NCBI GenBank assembly: GCA_049513695.1
Contig: JBEKVW010000019.1
Coordinates: 1-27,680, forward strand
Length of the DNA: 27,680 nucleotides
Direction: 5' to 3'
From: UBA1162 sp049513695
GTDB taxonomy: Bacteria > Chloroflexota > Dehalococcoidia > GIF9 > UBA5629
Within the stretch, counting starts at the first letter, position 1. Each line of letters begins with the position of its first letter. The notes under the pieces are model-generated. The model had not been told where the DNA came from. It saw only the letters and a program-made list of their open reading frames with translations, and made no database searches. A program made the translations under genes and the position numbers. Shown in pieces: positions 7,986-16,317 of the stretch.

Positions 7986-9665
7986 TTGGCTCATACTCAT
8001 TGGAAAATCCTACCCGAATCAGACAAACCCCTGGCCTATAAGGGCGTAGACGCGCTCGTTGCCAGGCTGCTTTACAACAGGGGTGTGCTCAATTCTTCGG
8101 ACGCCGAGATCTTCCTTAAGGCTGACAAACGCCTTTCCATTGACCCTTTTACCATCCCGGATATGCATCCCGCTGTGAGCCGCGTTTATAAAGCCCTTAT
8201 GTCCGGCGAAAAAATAGCCGTCTACGGGGATTTCGATGCCGACGGCATAACTGCCACGGCTTTACTGGTGCAGGGCCTGAGCGCGCTGGGAGCCGACGTA
8301 GTACCCTATATACCGCACCGCCTGCATGAGGGCTACGGGTTAAAAATAGGGGCTCTGGAGAAGCTGCGCAAAGAGGGTGTCACCCTTGTTATCACGGTCG
8401 ACACCGGGATCACGGCATTTGAAGAGATCGAGAGATCGCACAAGATGGGCATGGAAATCCTGGTTACCGACCACCATGTGCCGCTGCAAGAACTGCCTTC
8501 GGCCAAGATCATAGTCAATCCCAAGCGCTCCGATCCTGCCACGTCATTTATAGATTTTGCCGGCGTGGGTGTGGCCTTCAAGCTTTTACAGGCCCTTCTC
8601 TCCGGAACCAGCCGAGAAGATTTGCTGAACAGCTCTCTGGAACTGGTTACGCTCGGCACCATTACCGACATGTCCCCTTTGTTAAACGAAAATCGCTACC
8701 TGGTGAAATCCGGGCTGCAGATTCTCAATAAGACCAAACGTGTCGGTCTGGTGGAATTGATGAAATGCGCGGGTATCGACCAGAGCAAGCTGACAACCGA
8801 GACAATTTCCTATCAAATAGGGCCGCGTTTGAACTCGGCCGGACGCCTGGACGATGCGGGTACGAGCTATCAGTTGCTGGTAACACAGGATCACGCACAA
8901 GCTAAGTCGCTGGCCATGGAACTGGAGGAAAAAAATAAAGAGCGGCAGCGCATTGTTGCCGAGACTTATGATAAGGTACGCCGGCAGATCGTAGAGGATG
9001 GCGTTGACAGGCCGATACTATGGGCCAGCGATGCCGATTACCAGTCGGGAGTGATGGGGCTGGTGGCCGGCAAGCTGACGGACGAATTTTACAGGCCTGT
9101 GATATTGATAAAGATAGGTTCGGAAACCTGCCGGGGCAGCGGGCGCAGCATCCCCGAGTTCGATCTCATGGCTGCCCTCAAATCCTGCTACCACCTTCTC
9201 ACCAGGTATGGAGGACACGCACGGGCGGCGGGCTTTAACCTCCATACACGTGATTTGCAGCAGGTGCAGAAAAGGCTGAGCGTGCTGGCCGGGGAACAGT
9301 TGACCGGCCTGGACCTGCGGCCGCACATCAATATCGATGCCGAAGTGCCGCTAGCAGCCTTTTCCAAAGGAGTATTCGACGACATACGTCATCTGGAACC
9401 CTTCGGGATTGACAACCCGGCGCCCGTATTCCTGAGCCGCAAGGTAGAGGTCGTGGAGCAGAAGCTGGTCGGCAGCCAGAATGACCACATCAAATTGAAG
9501 CTCAAGCAGGACGGCATAGTCTGGGATACCATGGGCTTCCGGCTGGGAGGCTATGTGGGCGAGCTCGGGAGGCATATCGACATAGTCTACTGCGTAGAAG
9601 TCGATAATTTTAACGGCAGGGGACAGCTACGGCTCAACCTTCTGGACTTTTCACGCTCGTATTAG
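7986..9665 (+). CDS. recJ: Single-stranded-DNA-specific exonuclease RecJ
   Basis: 559 residues, normal for bacterial RecJ. DHH-phosphoesterase motifs are in order: GDFDADG (residues 81-87), VDTG (about 138-141), TDHH (161-164), then the DHHA1 motif GGHARAAGF near residue 415 and a C-terminal OB-fold. It degrades single-stranded DNA 5'-3' in recombination and base-excision or mismatch repair. The start is a TTG at 7986. An in-frame stop at 7956 leaves no ATG or GTG upstream, and the first internal ATG would remove conserved sequence. The Shine-Dalgarno is poor. The last 32 bp overlap the 3' end of lgt on the opposite strand. Confidence 0.97.
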   Translation: MAHTHWKILPESDKPLAYKGVDALVARLLYNRGVLNSSDAEIFLKADKRLSIDPFTIPDMHPAVSRVYKALMSGEKIAVYGDFDADGITATALLVQGLSALGADVVPYIPHRLHEGYGLKIGALEKLRKEGVTLVITVDTGITAFEEIERSHKMGMEILVTDHHVPLQELPSAKIIVNPKRSDPATSFIDFAGVGVAFKLLQALLSGTSREDLLNSSLELVTLGTITDMSPLLNENRYLVKSGLQILNKTKRVGLVELMKCAGIDQSKLTTETISYQIGPRLNSAGRLDDAGTSYQLLVTQDHAQAKSLAMELEEKNKERQRIVAETYDKVRRQIVEDGVDRPILWASDADYQSGVMGLVAGKLTDEFYRPVILIKIGSETCRGSGRSIPEFDLMAALKSCYHLLTRYGGHARAAGFNLHTRDLQQVQKRLSVLAGEQLTGLDLRPHINIDAEVPLAAFSKGVFDDIRHLEPFGIDNPAPVFLSRKVEVVEQKLVGSQNDHIKLKLKQDGIVWDTMGFRLGGYVGELGRHIDIVYCVEVDNFNGRGQLRLNLLDFSRSY

Positions 9666-10455
9666 GCTGTTCGCCGGCCACAGACTGTCCGGTCGATTTG
9701 TATCTAACTGCCCTCACAATGAAGATAATCAGCGCTGTCGGAACCATTAAAATATCCATGATCTGCGCCTGGGGCAGCCCGAAAAGGAAGGGTTCTCCCT
9801 CCCGGAAAAAGTGAATTACAAAATCACCGACGCCGAAAACTACAAAATAGAGCATGAAAAGCTGGCCCTGCGGTTTTAGCCTTTTGCGCAATAGCCATAA
9901 AATACCGAACCCGATGAGATTCCAGATCAGGTGAAAAAGCTGCGTGGGGTAGATGGGAACACCCTGCGGCGCATAGCTGTTGGGGTTGTTATAACTAACT
10001 GCAATGGGCAGGTCGCAGACGTCGCCGTAACAGCATCCGTTGATCAGACATCCCACCCTGCCTATGGCCTGACCCAGGATTCCTCCGGGAACTGCTATAT
10101 CACCCAACTGCCACAGGGAAATTTTCTTAACCAGAACATAGATTACAATGGCTATAAGCGCCCCCAGCATCGCTCCCCATATAGCCAGTCCGGCAAAGTT
10201 CAACAGCTCGGCTGGGTGCATCATATAGTAGTTCCACTGGTCTATAATATGTAGCAGCCTGGCGCCCACTATGCCGCCGATGAGCGCCCACAGGGCGACA
10301 TCCCAGATCACGTCCTGCGAGTAGCCCGTTCTCCTGGCCTCCAGCAGGGAAACTCCGATGGCCGCAACCACCGCCAGAACGATCATGACACCGTACCACC
10401 TAATCTCCAGCGTGCCTAAGGTCAGAATTACCGGATTCCAATCTATATTCCACAT
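9634..10455 (-). CDS. lgt: Prolipoprotein diacylglyceryl transferase
   Basis: 273 residues with seven predicted membrane helices. GRVGCLINGCCYG (about residues 131-143) corresponds to the Lgt signature, and IRWYGVMI near residue 18 is the usual N-terminal motif. Lgt transfers diacylglycerol from phosphatidylglycerol to the lipobox cysteine of prolipoproteins. Several such substrates are encoded in this window (6388, 14344 and 17241). It starts 3 bp after the ftsY stop, so the two are cotranscribed. The hydrophilic tail (about residues 255-273) is beyond the conserved fold and is antisense to the end of recJ. Confidence 0.97.
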   Translation of the reverse strand: MWNIDWNPVILTLGTLEIRWYGVMIVLAVVAAIGVSLLEARRTGYSQDVIWDVALWALIGGIVGARLLHIIDQWNYYMMHPAELLNFAGLAIWGAMLGALIAIVIYVLVKKISLWQLGDIAVPGGILGQAIGRVGCLINGCCYGDVCDLPIAVSYNNPNSYAPQGVPIYPTQLFHLIWNLIGFGILWLLRKRLKPQGQLFMLYFVVFGVGDFVIHFFREGEPFLFGLPQAQIMDILMVPTALIIFIVRAVRYKSTGQSVAGEQPNTSVKSPEG

Positions 10456-10458
10456 TTT

Positions 10459-11376
10459 TTACACTGCCTTACTAAAAATAGCTTCGACGAACAACCCGGC
10501 GTCGAAAGGAGCGATATCGTCGATCTTTTCGCCTGTTCCGATATACTTAATGGGTATCTGAAGCTCATTGCAAATCGCAAATACGATGCCGCCCTTGGCC
10601 GTCCCGTCCAGTTTTGTCAGGAAAATACCCGTAACGTCGGTGGCCTCGGTAAAACTGCGTGCCTGCGACAGCCCATTTTGGCCGGTGGTGGCATCTATAA
10701 CCAGCAGCACCTCCATGTCTGTCTGATATTTGCCAGCTACCTTTTTGATCTTTTTTAACTCGTCCATGAGATTATGCTTGGTCTGAAGCCTCCCAGCCGT
10801 ATCTATTATAACGGCATCCGCTTTGCGGCTGTGCGCCGCCTCCAGGGTATCAAATACCACGGCTCCCGGATCGGCGCCCGGCTGGTGGGCTATAACGTCT
10901 ACTCCTATCCTCTCCCCCCACATCTTTAGCTGGTCTGAAGCAGCCGCACGGAATGTATCTGCCGCTCCCAGAACGACTTTTTTTCCCCTGTTTTTATACT
11001 CATTAGCCAGCTTGGCGATACTCGTTGTCTTGCCCGTCCCGTTAACACCCACCATCAGGATTATTTTCATACCATCGGCAGGATTTGTAACTCTGGCCTC
11101 TGCTGCAACATCCAGGAGCAGCTTCATTTCCGCTTTTAAAGCATTCAGTATCTGGCTGCTTTCTGTCAGCTTTTCATTTTTAAGGCGTTTCCTGACCTCT
11201 GTAAGCACCCTGTCGGTAGTCTCGACTCCGACATCGGCCGTTATAAGCAGTTCCTCAAGCTCGTTCCATGTGGAGTCCTCGATTCTGGACCGGCTGAAAA
11301 GATCGGCGATCCGGCTGAAAAATCCTTCACGGCTACGTTTTACGCCGCGTTCTGTACGTTCGAATAAGTCCGCCAT
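10459..11376 (-). CDS. ftsY: Signal recognition particle receptor FtsY
   Basis: 305 residues. A short basic N-terminus leads into the helical N domain (about 20-90) and the SRP GTPase G domain. Motifs are GVNGTGKTT (P-loop, about 110-118), AADTFRAAA, DTAGR, TKLDGTAKGG, and the closing GTGEKIDDIAPFD. The protein docks ribosome-SRP complexes at the membrane. There is no long acidic A domain, as is common outside Proteobacteria. It is the first gene of an ftsY-lgt operon, a functional link because both serve membrane and lipoprotein biogenesis. The Shine-Dalgarno before the ATG at 11376 is weak. Confidence 0.97.
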   Translation of the reverse strand: MADLFERTERGVKRSREGFFSRIADLFSRSRIEDSTWNELEELLITADVGVETTDRVLTEVRKRLKNEKLTESSQILNALKAEMKLLLDVAAEARVTNPADGMKIILMVGVNGTGKTTSIAKLANEYKNRGKKVVLGAADTFRAAASDQLKMWGERIGVDVIAHQPGADPGAVVFDTLEAAHSRKADAVIIDTAGRLQTKHNLMDELKKIKKVAGKYQTDMEVLLVIDATTGQNGLSQARSFTEATDVTGIFLTKLDGTAKGGIVFAICNELQIPIKYIGTGEKIDDIAPFDAGLFVEAIFSKAV

Positions 11377-11395
11377 CTAAATTCCGTTTAACTCT

Positions 11396-11428
11396 GGAAT
11401 TGTATTCCATTGACGGCGCTACGGGCAA
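11396..11428 (-). promoter_or_regulatory. ftsY promoter with overlapping inverted repeats
   Basis: Minus strand: TTGCCC (11428-11423), 18 bp, TACAAT (11404-11399). The -10 sits in the perfect inverted repeat GGAAT-TGT-ATTCC (11396-11408). The -35 is one arm of GGGCAA (11423-11428) and TTGCCC (11436-11441). Confidence 0.45.
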
Positions 11429-11490
11429 GTAGCGGTTGCCCTTATCTTGCAGATATCGGAATTGTGGACAGCAGATGGAAGCGGTGAACG

Positions 11491-12864
11491 CTATTTTGTT
11501 TCAACGATCTTCTGGTAACCTTTGAGCATCTCGGTCTTGATCATTGTGCGCACCATTTCCCGCATCTTGGGGTCCTGGATCATCTTGATCATCTGTCCGC
11601 TGAACTCAAGGTACCTGGTGTCGTTCTGCGGGAAATCGAACATGTTGTGCGCTTCATAAAAACGGAAATCGGCATCGAAAGGAAAACGCAACCTCGACCA
11701 GATCTGATCGCGGAAGAGTTTGTGCCCACCCACCCCCAGGAAGGTACTGGGTCTAACGTATTTTTGTTGAGCGTAGTCCACACATTTAGCGGCGAAATCA
11801 TCCAGCAGCGTGTCTACCTTGGATGAATCCGCGCTCTCATCGGTAACCACACCAGCCAGGTTGGCCTCCGACATCTCCGCCTGGGCCAGCATTATCTCCT
11901 GCAAATTGGCCAACTGTGAGAGAGGGCCCGAAACTATAAACCCTACCTGCTTGCCTATCTGTATCGGTATATGGCCGTTAAAAAAGCTCCTGTCCCAGAA
12001 CATCTTGATCCTTGAGGACAGAAAACGATCCTTTATGGCCCCGGCGAATACGGTTACATCCGAATCGCGTCCCGAGTTGAAGAATTCCATGAAGCCATCC
12101 TTATCCCTGTAAACGCAGACGTTGTCAAAGGCGCACTGCAAGCATCCCAGACAGCCGCCCTTCATGTCGATATCGTGCAGATTGAAAACCTCGATGTCCT
12201 GTTTAAATGCCTTGCGGAACCTGTCGACCATATTTGCCACGTTTGATTTTTCATCCATATCGGCCAGTACCCTGATTTTAATTCCGCCCGTATCTATGCG
12301 GTCGGCAGCCTTGCCCGACTTATAGACGAAGGAGCCGTATTTCAAAGGAACGTAGCTTTTATTCGTGGGGGCCTGGTTCTGGATGGCCTTGAGGAAATCC
12401 CCCGCCCATTTAATCAGTATCCTGCGTTTATCTTCGATAAATATATCATCCATGTCAGCCGAAAATGACTCGACAAATTTCATCCCCAGGTCGTCGCAAA
12501 TGCCATGTACATAGTTGTGCGCGGTATGGTCGAAGAAATGGATGGAGGTGGATAGCGCACAGGTGTATTTACCCTCGAAAGCTCCCGTGACGCCCTGCTC
12601 GCTGATCATTTCGATGAACCTCTTATACTGAGAGGCTACCAGGAAGACATACAGCGGGAAGGCCCATATCACTCCGTCCGACTTTTTCACTATTTCTATG
12701 GTCTTCAGGAACTCCTGTTTATCCTTTTCCAGCTTCAAAATATCGTGCGCAATGTTGATAATGTCGAACTCATGCTCCGGTAACTTCTTCTGGATGAATT
12801 TTACGTATTGGACGGTGACGCTTATTTCACCCTTGGGACTTCCATTAAGAACCGCTATTTTCAC
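11491..12864 (-). CDS. Two-domain flavodoxin-fold NAD(P)H-dependent oxidoreductase
   Basis: 457 residues made of two flavodoxin-like domains. The N-terminal one (about 1-170) opens with MKIAVLNGSPKG, the FMN-phosphate loop of NADPH-dependent FMN reductases, followed by AFPLYVFLV. The second (about 195-380) starts IKIRVLADMDEKSN and contains GGCLGCLQCAFDNVCVYRD, a Cys-rich motif like that of iron-sulfur flavoproteins and related reductases. The last 80 residues are helical and unassigned. A cytoplasmic redox role is likely; the substrate is unknown. The start is a GTG at 12864 with AGGAGG at 12873-12878; no ATG fits. A strong terminator ends only 16 bp upstream of the start, so the transcript of this gene must include or read through that hairpin. 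Confidence 0.82.
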   Translation of the reverse strand: MKIAVLNGSPKGEISVTVQYVKFIQKKLPEHEFDIINIAHDILKLEKDKQEFLKTIEIVKKSDGVIWAFPLYVFLVASQYKRFIEMISEQGVTGAFEGKYTCALSTSIHFFDHTAHNYVHGICDDLGMKFVESFSADMDDIFIEDKRRILIKWAGDFLKAIQNQAPTNKSYVPLKYGSFVYKSGKAADRIDTGGIKIRVLADMDEKSNVANMVDRFRKAFKQDIEVFNLHDIDMKGGCLGCLQCAFDNVCVYRDKDGFMEFFNSGRDSDVTVFAGAIKDRFLSSRIKMFWDRSFFNGHIPIQIGKQVGFIVSGPLSQLANLQEIMLAQAEMSEANLAGVVTDESADSSKVDTLLDDFAAKCVDYAQQKYVRPSTFLGVGGHKLFRDQIWSRLRFPFDADFRFYEAHNMFDFPQNDTRYLEFSGQMIKMIQDPKMREMVRTMIKTEMLKGYQKIVETK

Positions 12865-12880
12865 AGGTTTATCCTCCTGC

Positions 12881-12920
12881 TAAAAAATCGATGGAAGCGA
12901 GACTGGCCCGCTTCCATCAA
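12881..12920 (-). terminator. Rho-independent terminator of the Ig-repeat lipoprotein gene
   Basis: A perfect 10-bp stem (12890-12899 with 12909-12918, arm GATGGAAGCG) and a 9-nt loop are followed on the minus strand by GA and six T (12887-12882). It lies between the Ig-repeat gene and the GTG of the flavodoxin-fold gene. Confidence 0.88.
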
Positions 12921-12933
12921 GCATATCACAAAG

Positions 12934-12953
12934 ATAGTTTGTGTACAAACTAT
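12934..12953. promoter_or_regulatory. 20-bp palindrome, candidate operator
   Basis: Perfect 9-bp arms around GT: ATAGTTTGT (12934-12942) and ACAAACTAT (12945-12953), 2 bp beyond the Ig-repeat stop codon. Without a T-run it is not a terminator. It lies where the promoter of the flavodoxin-fold gene should be. The core TTTGT-NN-ACAAA recurs at 26243-26254. Confidence 0.5.
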
Positions 12954-12955
12954 TA

Positions 12956-14344
12956 TTAAGGGACCACTACCGTGGTTGTCTGGGCCATGGTATTCCCGCC
13001 GTTGCTGGCCATCAAAGTGTAGGTGGTTGTGGTGACCGGGTATACCTTTTGAGACCCGCTGGCCCCGACCGGCCCGACACCATGATCGATGATAACAGTA
13101 TCCGCGTTGGAGACGCTCCAATACAGTTTTGCTTCCAGTCCGCTTGGGCCAGAGACGATGCCGCTGTTATGGAAATCATTGATAGTCGGCCAAGTGGATG
13201 GAACAGGCATGGCAACGGGGGTTACTACTACCGTGGTTGTCCGGACCATGGTATTCCCGCCGTTGCTGGCCATTAAAGTATAGGTAGTTGTAGTGACCGG
13301 GTATACTTTTTGCGACCCGTTGGTCCCGACCGATCCAACACCATGATCGATGATAACTGTATCCGCGTTGGAGACACTCCAATACAGTTTTGCCTCTAAT
13401 ACTCCACCCGAACCAACGACAGTGCCGCTATTATGGAAATCAGTGATCGTCGGCCAGGTGGATGGAACAGGCATGGCAGTGGGAGGAGCTGAGCCGCCGA
13501 CAATGATCGTGGTTGTAGCATAGTTGGTACCATAGGCATTCGAGGCCGTCAGCGTAAGCATCATGGTGGAGGAAGGAGTGACGATCATACTGCCGTTTGA
13601 GGCCATCGAGCCCAGGCCCGTGATACTCACCGATGAAGCATTGGCGACGCTCCAGCTCAATACGGTCGAATCTCCGGCCGCAATAGCCGATGGGCTGGCG
13701 GCAAAGGAAATTATGTTCGGCACGCTCCCGCTGTAGGGTGGGGTGACGGTTGAACCCGCCACCGTAATTACCGTCGAAGCCGAGCTCTGGCCGGTGCTGT
13801 TGTATGCTTCAAGGACGTATGTCGTGGTCGTAACGGGGTAAACTGAGGAGCTCCCACTGGTGGCGACACTGCCTATACCGCTGATCTTGGCGCCGGTAGC
13901 ATTGGTCACGCTCCAGCTAAGAACAGTCGATGCCCCGGCGCTGATCGAAGAAGGGGTGGCTGAGAAAGAGGTTATGACAGGTAATCCGGCGCTGCCGGAA
14001 GGTGGAGTTGGCGGTGTAACCGCCGTGCTGACTGTAAGCAGCGCGGTTGCCCTGGTGCTGCCGGCTTTATTGCTGGCTGTAATAGTGTAGGTAGTTGTAG
14101 CTGCAGGAGCCACTTTTTCCGAGCTGTTTGCGGTTGTTTTACCTATGCCCGGGTCGATGCTGACCGACGATGCATTCGATACCTCCCAGCTCAATATGGC
14201 GGCGCCTCCCGAGCTGATGCTGATGGGATTTACCTCGAACTTAACTATTTCAGGCGCTTTGCTCGAGCCCCCACCCATGTCTATGGTTATACAACCTGTT
14301 AAAACCAATAATAAGCTTAGAACCACAAACAGAACACGCTTCAT
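12956..14344 (-). CDS. Lipoprotein with five tandem Ig-like repeats
   Basis: 462 residues. The signal peptide MKRVLFVVLSLLLVLTGC has lipidated Cys18. Five repeats of about 80-87 residues follow, each with the pattern I.F...P..I..G....LSW.V.NA..V.I..GIG.V..SGS..V.P.TTTYTL.A.N, separated by Pro/Thr/Ser-rich linkers. Repeats 4 and 5 are nearly identical. This architecture is typical of surface proteins that space a domain from the membrane or bind polymers, but no distinct enzymatic or anchoring domain is present. The ATG at 14344 directly opens the signal peptide; the reading from 14386 adds 14 unlikely residues. A promoter (14391-14419) and a terminator (12881-12920) make it monocistronic. Confidence 0.88.
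   Translation of the reverse strand: MKRVLFVVLSLLLVLTGCITIDMGGGSSKAPEIVKFEVNPISISSGGAAILSWEVSNASSVSIDPGIGKTTANSSEKVAPAATTTYTITASNKAGSTRATALLTVSTAVTPPTPPSGSAGLPVITSFSATPSSISAGASTVLSWSVTNATGAKISGIGSVATSGSSSVYPVTTTTYVLEAYNSTGQSSASTVITVAGSTVTPPYSGSVPNIISFAASPSAIAAGDSTVLSWSVANASSVSITGLGSMASNGSMIVTPSSTMMLTLTASNAYGTNYATTTIIVGGSAPPTAMPVPSTWPTITDFHNSGTVVGSGGVLEAKLYWSVSNADTVIIDHGVGSVGTNGSQKVYPVTTTTYTLMASNGGNTMVRTTTVVVTPVAMPVPSTWPTINDFHNSGIVSGPSGLEAKLYWSVSNADTVIIDHGVGPVGASGSQKVYPVTTTTYTLMASNGGNTMAQTTTVVVP
12970..13490. repeat. Two near-identical 261-bp tandem DNA repeats encoding Ig repeats 4 and 5
   Basis: The sequence from CCGTGGTTGT at 12970 recurs from 13231, a period of 261 bp (87 codons), with scattered mismatches. 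The other three repeats in the gene match only at protein level, so this duplication is the most recent. Confidence 0.85.
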
Positions 14345-14390
14345 ATCGACACCATCCCATAAAATTATTAGTGAATTGTTAAGCAACGGT

Positions 14391-14419
14391 ATGATACAGT
14401 GCCTGCGATTCCTTGTAAA
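14391..14419 (-). promoter_or_regulatory. Promoter of the Ig-repeat lipoprotein gene
   Basis: Minus strand: TTTACA (14419-14414), 17 bp, TATCAT (14396-14391). The start site is near 14384, with a leader of about 40 nt. Confidence 0.6.
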
Positions 14420-14583
14420 GAGCTACTTTGGTACTGTATTTGCCTGTGCGGATCGGCCGACTTTATACAGATCGGGATCATGAAAGAGATCGGCCACAAA
14501 TTCGGCCGTCTTTTAGACGTGATTCTAATGCAGAAAATTTATCCTGACCGGGGTTAGTCCCGTCATCCAGGCTATCACAGGCA

Positions 14584-15441
14584 TCAGGGGCCGCCCGACC
14601 TTGTTTTACCGCGTTGGGCCGGCTGGCCGCCATCATGACCATGCTTGGTTTCCAGCACCCTGAGCCGACCGCTCTCACTTGTGATCACAACGCCGAAAGT
14701 CTCGAGCAGAGCTTCGGGTGTCATGACCTCCTGCGGCGGGCCCAGAGCCACCACACGGCGGGCCAGGAGCATCACCTGGTTGCAGAGATTTGCTTCTTCC
14801 TGGATATCATGGGTGGCCAGTATGACGGAAGCACCACGGCGGATCTCAGCATCAATGGCCTGTAGATAGAGGTCCCGGCCTCCGGCATCCAGGCCGGCTG
14901 TCGGCTCATCCAGCACCAGCAAATCCGCCTGGTGCGCCAGGACCTGCGCCAGGTAAGTGCGCTGCTGCTGGCCGCCGGAGAGAAATCTAAGCGGCGTGTT
15001 AGCCAGGTGCTCGATCCCCATGGTACGCATGGCCCAGTGGACAATGTCATCGTCTTTTTTGCCGGCCCGTCCCAGCAGGCCCAGAAGAGGAAAGCGACCC
15101 ATTCGTACGACGTCCCTTGCCTGCAGGGGCAGAATAAACCCTGAATTGTGGAATTGGCCCAGGTAGGCAATCCGGCGCGCATTGCTGCCCGGCGGCATGC
15201 CGAATACGGACAAATCGCCTTTTATCGGAGGAAGCAGGCCGACGATCGTTCGCAGCAGCGTGGATTTCCCCGAGCCGTTGGTGCCGATCAGGCCGATCGC
15301 CTGACCCTTCGCCACCTCGAAATCGACGTCCGGTACGATAACCTCTCCGTCGTAGCCTATATTCAAACGCCGAGCCAGAACGCACAGACCTTCGCTTTCG
15401 AATGAGCGTTCCCCGGCAGTGTTATCAGCTAAGCTCTTCAT
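14584..15441 (-). CDS. Metal ABC transporter ATP-binding protein (ZnuC/MntB-like)
   Basis: 285 residues. ABC ATPase motifs are complete: Walker A GTNGSGKST (about 53-61), the Q-loop (YLGQFHN), signature LSGGQQQR, Walker B LLVLDEPTAGLD, and H-loop ATHD. The short insert between Q-loop and signature, and the operon context, place it with the zinc/manganese/iron importer ATPases. About 15 residues before the domain and a basic Gly/Gln-rich tail of about 25 residues are variable. Its ATG overlaps the permease stop (ATGA, 15438-15441), which gives translational coupling and matched stoichiometry. It is the last gene of the operon. Confidence 0.93.
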   Translation of the reverse strand: MKSLADNTAGERSFESEGLCVLARRLNIGYDGEVIVPDVDFEVAKGQAIGLIGTNGSGKSTLLRTIVGLLPPIKGDLSVFGMPPGSNARRIAYLGQFHNSGFILPLQARDVVRMGRFPLLGLLGRAGKKDDDIVHWAMRTMGIEHLANTPLRFLSGGQQQRTYLAQVLAHQADLLVLDEPTAGLDAGGRDLYLQAIDAEIRRGASVILATHDIQEEANLCNQVMLLARRVVALGPPQEVMTPEALLETFGVVITSESGRLRVLETKHGHDGGQPAQRGKTRSGGP

Positions 15442-16307
15442 CTTTCCATCTTCCCTTCAGTTGTTGCAGGCACATTGCGGTCTACTGCGCCTCCTTTGCG
15501 GATATTCTGCGCAATGAATACGACGAAGAAAATTATCACAGCTACCATTATTATGGCAGGCCCGGCCGCAAGGTTGAAGTAGTAGCTGATCAGCAGCCCG
15601 AAATACATGGACAGCGCCCCAAAGGCTACGGCCCAGGCCATCATGACCTCGACTCGCCTGGCAAGCAGCGCAGCCGCACCGGCCGGCGCAATCAGCAGGC
15701 CGAAGACCAGCAGTGTGCCCACCGTCTGGAAGGACACTATTATCGTTGTAGCAATCATGAACAGCATGATATTGTGGTACAACCTGGAAGAGAAACCCGC
15801 CACCTGCGCCTGCTCCGGGTCAAAGCTCAGCAGCATAAACGGGCGGTAACAGATGATTGCCGCGGCGATGACTATGACTGTAGCCGCCAGTTGAACGAAA
15901 ATAGCAGAGCTGCCGATGCCGAGGATCTCGCCGAACAGTATGCGAGTCAGATCACCGCTGAAAGAGCTCGAGCGAGACACCATCATTACGCCCAGCGACA
16001 GCATGCCGATGAACAACAGCCCGATGGCGGTATCGGAGGACAGGCGTGACTTCTGTGTGATCAGGCTGATACCCCCGATCATAAAAACAGCGCCGATGGC
16101 CGCGCCCAGAATGCCCGGGAAACCCAGCAGGAACGCCAGTGCAATGCCGGGTAGTACGCCGTGGGACAGCGCATCCCCGATGAAGGCCAGCCCCCGCAGG
16201 ATGACGAATGTGCCTGCCACCGCACAGGCAATGGAGACGAGCACACCTGCGACCAGAGCCTGCCGCATGAACTCGTTGGCGGCGAACGGTGTAATCAGTG
16301 CATCCAT
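15438..16307 (-). CDS. Metal ABC transporter permease (ABC-3 family, ZnuB-like)
   Basis: 289 residues with eight or nine hydrophobic helices. GLAFIGDALSHGVLPGIALAF (about 39-59) is the ABC-3 permease signature, and TVGTLLVFGLLIAPAGAAALL the second conserved segment. It forms the membrane channel with the downstream ATPase. The Shine-Dalgarno GAGGTAAGG overlaps the stop of the binding-protein gene, 10 bp upstream. Confidence 0.95.
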   Translation of the reverse strand: MDALITPFAANEFMRQALVAGVLVSIACAVAGTFVILRGLAFIGDALSHGVLPGIALAFLLGFPGILGAAIGAVFMIGGISLITQKSRLSSDTAIGLLFIGMLSLGVMMVSRSSSFSGDLTRILFGEILGIGSSAIFVQLAATVIVIAAAIICYRPFMLLSFDPEQAQVAGFSSRLYHNIMLFMIATTIIVSFQTVGTLLVFGLLIAPAGAAALLARRVEVMMAWAVAFGALSMYFGLLISYYFNLAAGPAIIMVAVIIFFVVFIAQNIRKGGAVDRNVPATTEGKMER

Positions 16308-16317
16308 AGCTTCGGCC

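Noticed and set aside
11423..11441. GGGCAA/TTGCCC hairpin as terminator of the flavodoxin-fold gene
   Set aside because: No T-run follows, and one arm serves as the probable ftsY -35.
12956..13490. Tandem repeats as a CRISPR array
   Set aside because: The 261-bp units are in-frame protein repeats, not short repeats with spacers.
15402..16049. 215-codon plus-strand frame rich in Gln, His and Arg
   Set aside because: Opposite the ABC permease; composition reflects reversed membrane codons.
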